NCBI RefSeq assembly: GCF_009712475.1
Contig: NZ_VCJO01000005.1
Location: 1 to 64,000, forward strand
DNA: 64,000 bases
From: Micromonospora sp. CP22
GTDB lineage: Bacteria > Actinomycetota > Actinomycetes > Mycobacteriales > Micromonosporaceae
Direction of reading: 5' to 3'
In this document: positions 61,218 through 64,000 of the stretch, in pieces
Layout of the letters: each line of letters opens with the position of its first letter
Numbering within the stretch: position 1 is the stretch's first letter
Notes under the pieces: generated by a model
Told to the model about the DNA's origin: nothing
Databases searched by the model: none
What the model saw: the letters and a program-made list of their open reading frames with translations, nothing else
Position numbers and translations under genes: made by a program

Positions 61218-62647
61218 CGGGGTGCCTCCGCACGGGTGAACACGGCCAGCTGGGTGGGGGCTCCGACCTCCGGGTCGTCCGTACCGACGCCGTGCACCAC
61301 GGCCGAGTAGCCGTATGTGGCGCCCACCCGCCGGACCCATTCGCCGAATTCGGCGCGGGTCCACTCGAAGCGGTGGTCGGCATGTCGGAACGTGCCCGCC
61401 GGCAACCCCTCGTAGCGCACGTTGTGCTCCACGTTCGGCGTGGTCACCACGACCGTCGTAGGTCGGGCGTAGCCGAAGACAGCGTCCTCCAGAGCCGGCA
61501 GCCGGGGCGGGTCGACGTGCTCAATGACCTCCATCAGCACCGCCGCGTCGTACCCGCGCAACCGATCGTCGCGATAGGTGAGGGCGGACTGCTGGAGCGT
61601 GACGCGGGTGCGTTGGCGTTCCGGCAGCCGGTCCAACCGCAGCCGCCGGGCGGCCATGGAGAGGGCCTGGGTGGAGACATCGGTGCCGACGATCTCGGTG
61701 AACCGGCGGTCACCGATCAGCGTGGCCAGCAGCGCACCGCCACCGCAGCCCAGGTCCAGCACCCGGTGGGCGCCCGCGTCGACAAGCGCGGCGTGTACCG
61801 CCTCCCGACGCAGGGCGGCCAGCGGAGCCCGGGGTGTCGACTCGGCCGGTGCCGGGTCCGCCACCGCGTCGTCGACGGTCGGCTCGTCGGTGGGTCGCTG
61901 AGCGTCCAGCCGCTGGAGTGCCTGACCTGCCAACGCCCGCCGGTGCGCCAGGTAGCGGCGGATGATCAGTCCACGCTCGGGATGGTCGGCCAACCAGCCT
62001 GAGCCGGCCCGCAGCAGCTTGTCCACCTCGTCCGGGGCCACCCAGTAGTGCTTCGCGTCGTCCAGCACGGGCAGCAGCACGTACAGATGGTTGAGCGCGT
62101 CGGCCACCCGCAGCGTGCCGGTGAGGGTCAGGTCGATGTAGCGGCTGTCGCCCCACTGCGGGTGCAGCTCATCGAGCGGGATGGCGGTGGCGGTGACCGC
62201 CCAACCGAGCGGGCCGAACACCCGGGTGGCCACGTCGGCGCCGCCACGGCAGCGCAGCACCGGAACCCGGACCTCCAGCGGGATGCCTCGGGCGGCCAAC
62301 TCGGGACGCTCCTTGGACGCACCCCGCAGCGCCGAGCGGTACACCTTCGACAGCGCCGAGGCGAGCAGGCTGGACGCGGCGTACGGCCGGTCGTTGACGT
62401 ACCGCCCGAGAGTGAAACTCTCCGGCGTCGTGGTCGACTTCCGGCCGCGACCCCGGGCGGCGGCCAGTTTCAGCGGGTCGACGTCGAGCAGGAGCGCGGC
62501 CGTGCAGCGCTGCTCGTCTGCCTCCGGATAGAAGACGTGCGCGGTGCCGACGGGCACGTCGAAGGTGTGCACCCGGTCGGGGTGCTTGATCAGCAGGTGA
62601 CCGAGATCCGTCGCCGGCTGGTGCGTGGTGGTGAGGGTGAGCAGCAC
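61214..62647 (-). CDS. hen1: Hen1 3'-terminal RNA ribose 2'-O-methyltransferase
   Basis: A 477-residue bacterial Hen1. The N-terminal half (about 1-240) activates Pnkp ligase; the C-terminal half is a SAM methyltransferase (LDLGCGGG, about 298-305) with the metal site Glu373-x2-Glu376-His377 (EVIEH) and His422/His425 (FRHADHRFEW). It methylates the 3'-ribose at the break before sealing, so the repaired site resists a second cut. First gene of the hen1-pnkp operon; GTG at 62647. A large inverted repeat lies 62 bp upstream. Confidence 0.95.
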   Translation of the reverse strand: MLLTLTTTHQPATDLGHLLIKHPDRVHTFDVPVGTAHVFYPEADEQRCTAALLLDVDPLKLAAARGRGRKSTTTPESFTLGRYVNDRPYAASSLLASALSKVYRSALRGASKERPELAARGIPLEVRVPVLRCRGGADVATRVFGPLGWAVTATAIPLDELHPQWGDSRYIDLTLTGTLRVADALNHLYVLLPVLDDAKHYWVAPDEVDKLLRAGSGWLADHPERGLIIRRYLAHRRALAGQALQRLDAQRPTDEPTVDDAVADPAPAESTPRAPLAALRREAVHAALVDAGAHRVLDLGCGGGALLATLIGDRRFTEIVGTDVSTQALSMAARRLRLDRLPERQRTRVTLQQSALTYRDDRLRGYDAAVLMEVIEHVDPPRLPALEDAVFGYARPTTVVVTTPNVEHNVRYEGLPAGTFRHADHRFEWTRAEFGEWVRRVGATYGYSAVVHGVGTDDPEVGAPTQLAVFTRAEAPR

Positions 62648-62708
62648 CCGCCCATGGTGTCAGCTCTTTCGATCTTGCGCCGTCCTGTTTTTCGACGGTT
62701 GCGGCGGG

Positions 62709-62780
62709 GTCTGCGGGGCAGCACCACCCGCTCCGGGCGGTCAGGCTTGATCCCTGCGCGGGTGGTGCTGCCCCGCAGAC
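62709..62780. repeat. 23-bp perfect inverted repeat upstream of hen1
   Basis: The arm at 62709-62731 (starting GTCTGCGGGGCAGC) is perfectly complementary to 62758-62780, with a 26-nt loop. It lies between the hen1 start and the terminator of the surface protein gene. It could be a terminator relic, a dispersed repeat or an RNA structure; partial copies of its arm recur nearby (CAGGTCTGCGGCGGGTCTGG near 62812). Confidence 0.8.
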
Positions 62781-62874
62781 CTGTCGAGGTCCGGCTGGCG
62801 GCGGTGGTGCCAGGTCTGCGGCGGGTCTGGAAACGGCGGCGAGTGGGTAAGTGGCGTGGGGTGTCGAAAAGGGT

Positions 62875-62906
62875 GGTGCCCCGCCGAGGCGTGTCGGCGG
62901 GGCACC
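62875..62906 (-). terminator. Terminator after the LPxTG-type protein gene
   Basis: A 13-bp perfect stem (GGTGCCCCGCCGA at 62875-62887 with 62894-62906) with a 6-nt loop, 27 bp after the minus-strand stop codon. Confidence 0.8.
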
Positions 62907-62932
62907 GGTCGTGCTGTCGGTTGTCGTACGGG

Positions 62933-64000
62933 CTACGCGGTGAAGTGGGTACGGCGACGGCGGGCCAGCAGGAAGCCCGCGGCACCGGCGGCGAGCAGCA
63001 CGGCACCGACGCCCGCGATCAGGGCGGTGTTGGCGCCGGTGATCGGCAGCTCACCACCGTCGTCGCTGCCGCCGTCGCCGCCCTGGCCGCCACTCGGGTT
63101 GACGACGAGCTTGGCGACGTCGTTGGCCGGCTTCAGGTCGGCGTAGAAGCCGCCGTCGCAGTGGCACGGGACGTTGACCTTGACTTCGCCGGTGGCGTCC
63201 GGGATGACCTTGTCGATCCGGAACCCGAACGTCAGGGCCTCCTCGTCACCGGCCTTGATGAACCAACTGGTGTAGCAGCGGTACGTGCGTCCGCCCGGCT
63301 CTCCCGGCGCACCCCAGTCGTTCTCACCGCGCACCGGGAAACAGTTCTCCGGCACCCGTACCGCGCTGGTGCCGTTCGGCACCTCGACGGCCAGGTTGGT
63401 GACCGAGGAGCCGGAGCGGCCGTTGTCCAGGGTGGCCGGGCCGTTGTTGCGGAACCCGACGACGGCCTCGACCTCGTCGCCCTGCGCGCCGGAGATCTCG
63501 GCACCGATCGCTTCGAGGTCGGTGCTGTTCTTGCCGGTGACCGTCACCGACAGGTGCGACCAGTTGTTGTCCGGCTCGGTGTCCGCCTGGAAGGTACGCG
63601 CGGCCAGGCTCGGCCCGGCCTCGTCCAGCCAGAGTCGGCCGCCGGTGCCCGGCTTGCCGAACGTGGCACCGCGACGCGTCACGTACGCCTCGTAGTCCTC
63701 GAATTCGGCCGGGGTCAGCCAGAGGATCTCGCCGTAGTGGGAGCCCGGCGCGAACGAGTCCTTGGCGATCCGGTAGGCGAGGGTGGCGACATAGCTGGTG
63801 CGGGGCTCAAGCGGCCGGTCGAAGTGACAGGCGCGCAGGAAGGTGCCCTCGTAGGTGCAGTTGGAGTACTGCTTGGCGGGCTGGATCCCGTAGTCGTTGT
63901 GGAAGACGGCGACGGCGCCCTCGACGACGGTGTTCCCGGGGTTGCCGATCCGCAGCGGCACGGTGAACGTCGAGCCCGGCTTGCCGGAGCGCTTCGTCGA
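62933..64000 (-). CDS. LPxTG-type cell-wall surface protein (5' end beyond window)
   Basis: The last 355 residues of a minus-strand gene whose start lies outside the window. The C-terminus is a sortase signal: GGELPITGANTALI, a hydrophobic helix (AGVGAVLLAAGAAGFLLA) and RRRR. LPITG differs from the LAxTG motif favoured by class E sortases, so another sortase class, or a relaxed one, may handle it. Upstream are beta-rich regions with paired Cys (e.g. CTYEGTFLRACHF; NCFPVRGE and YRCYTSW; CHCDG), resembling extracellular Ig-like or DUF11-like domains with conserved N-x-G loops. No enzyme motif is visible. The GTG at 63961 is internal. Confidence 0.85.
   Translation of the reverse strand, partial: STKRSGKPGSTFTVPLRIGNPGNTVVEGAVAVFHNDYGIQPAKQYSNCTYEGTFLRACHFDRPLEPRTSYVATLAYRIAKDSFAPGSHYGEILWLTPAEFEDYEAYVTRRGATFGKPGTGGRLWLDEAGPSLAARTFQADTEPDNNWSHLSVTVTGKNSTDLEAIGAEISGAQGDEVEAVVGFRNNGPATLDNGRSGSSVTNLAVEVPNGTSAVRVPENCFPVRGENDWGAPGEPGGRTYRCYTSWFIKAGDEEALTFGFRIDKVIPDATGEVKVNVPCHCDGGFYADLKPANDVAKLVVNPSGGQGGDGGSDDGGELPITGANTALIAGVGAVLLAAGAAGFLLARRRRTHFTA

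Noticed and set aside
58635-61310. An 891-codon plus-strand reading frame opposite pnkp
   Set aside because: The antisense of a GC-rich coding region stays open for the same reason. The product has low-complexity composition and no motif; Pnkp motifs are unambiguous on the minus strand.
1-64000. CRISPR array, prophage, insertion sequence or biosynthetic gene cluster
   Set aside because: No direct repeats with regular unique spacers, no integrase, transposase or phage structural genes, and no PKS/NRPS/terpene-synthase-type genes were seen. The repeats found are intragenic or hairpins.

Overview
The window is high-GC DNA (roughly 70% or more by eye) with GTG starts, GTGA/ATGA overlaps and actinobacterial signature genes: crgA, HspR with HAIR operators, an actinobacterial LexA box, DUF881 beside a class E sortase, and EtfD. 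Gene content and style fit a filamentous actinomycete of the Micromonosporaceae (Micromonospora or a relative). Genus is an inference. It reads as ordinary chromosome, with no insertion sequence, integrase, prophage block or CRISPR array.

Left part (1-13 kb): a leaderless-looking PGRP-type amidase; a YdcF-like protein; a leftward operon of DUF881 protein, class E sortase with a very long disordered N-terminus, a 100-residue membrane protein and a PabA/TrpG glutaminase; divergent crgA; the membrane Fe-S oxidoreductase EtfD; and two tandem NlpC/P60 hydrolases, only the second of which sits behind a c-di-AMP (ydaO) riboswitch. Next (13-24.7 kb): dcd and a PNPOx-fold gene share a short divergent region holding a perfect SOS box, followed by a secreted M43 metalloprotease, tRNA-Gly(CCC), several single enzymes, an RlpA-like protein, a membrane PP2C phosphatase, a FadE-type acyl-CoA dehydrogenase, two DUF6458 paralogues around a SixA phosphatase, and a hemolysin III family protein.

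Middle (24.7-42 kb): the pxpB-pxpC-pxpA 5-oxoprolinase operon; a thioredoxin/NHL-repeat protein; an 816-residue Trp/Pro/Gln-rich membrane protein of LppU type; a 45-residue basic protein missed by length cut-offs; a branched-chain 2-oxoacid dehydrogenase operon (E1alpha-E1beta-E2); a Pro/Ser/Thr stalk protein; and a pair of dynamin-like GTPases.

Right part (42-64 kb): dnaK-grpE-dnaJ-hspR and clpB, each behind a HAIR operator; small unknown proteins; a lipoprotein; three related membrane proteins with Pro/Tyr/Gly-rich tails; a short-chain dehydrogenase; an orotate phosphoribosyltransferase; a Cys-Val-Cys ArsR regulator; a DUF368 (PopT-like) transporter; the Pnkp-Hen1 RNA repair operon; and the C-terminal part of an LPxTG-type surface protein cut by the window end.

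Three regulatory links stand out. A 16-bp palindrome (GTTACTGNTSGGTAAC) occurs upstream of both etfD and the fadE gene, tying acyl-CoA dehydrogenation to its quinone-linked electron outlet. HAIR sites link dnaK and clpB to HspR, which is encoded in the dnaK cluster. A LexA box links nucleotide metabolism (dcd) to DNA damage.
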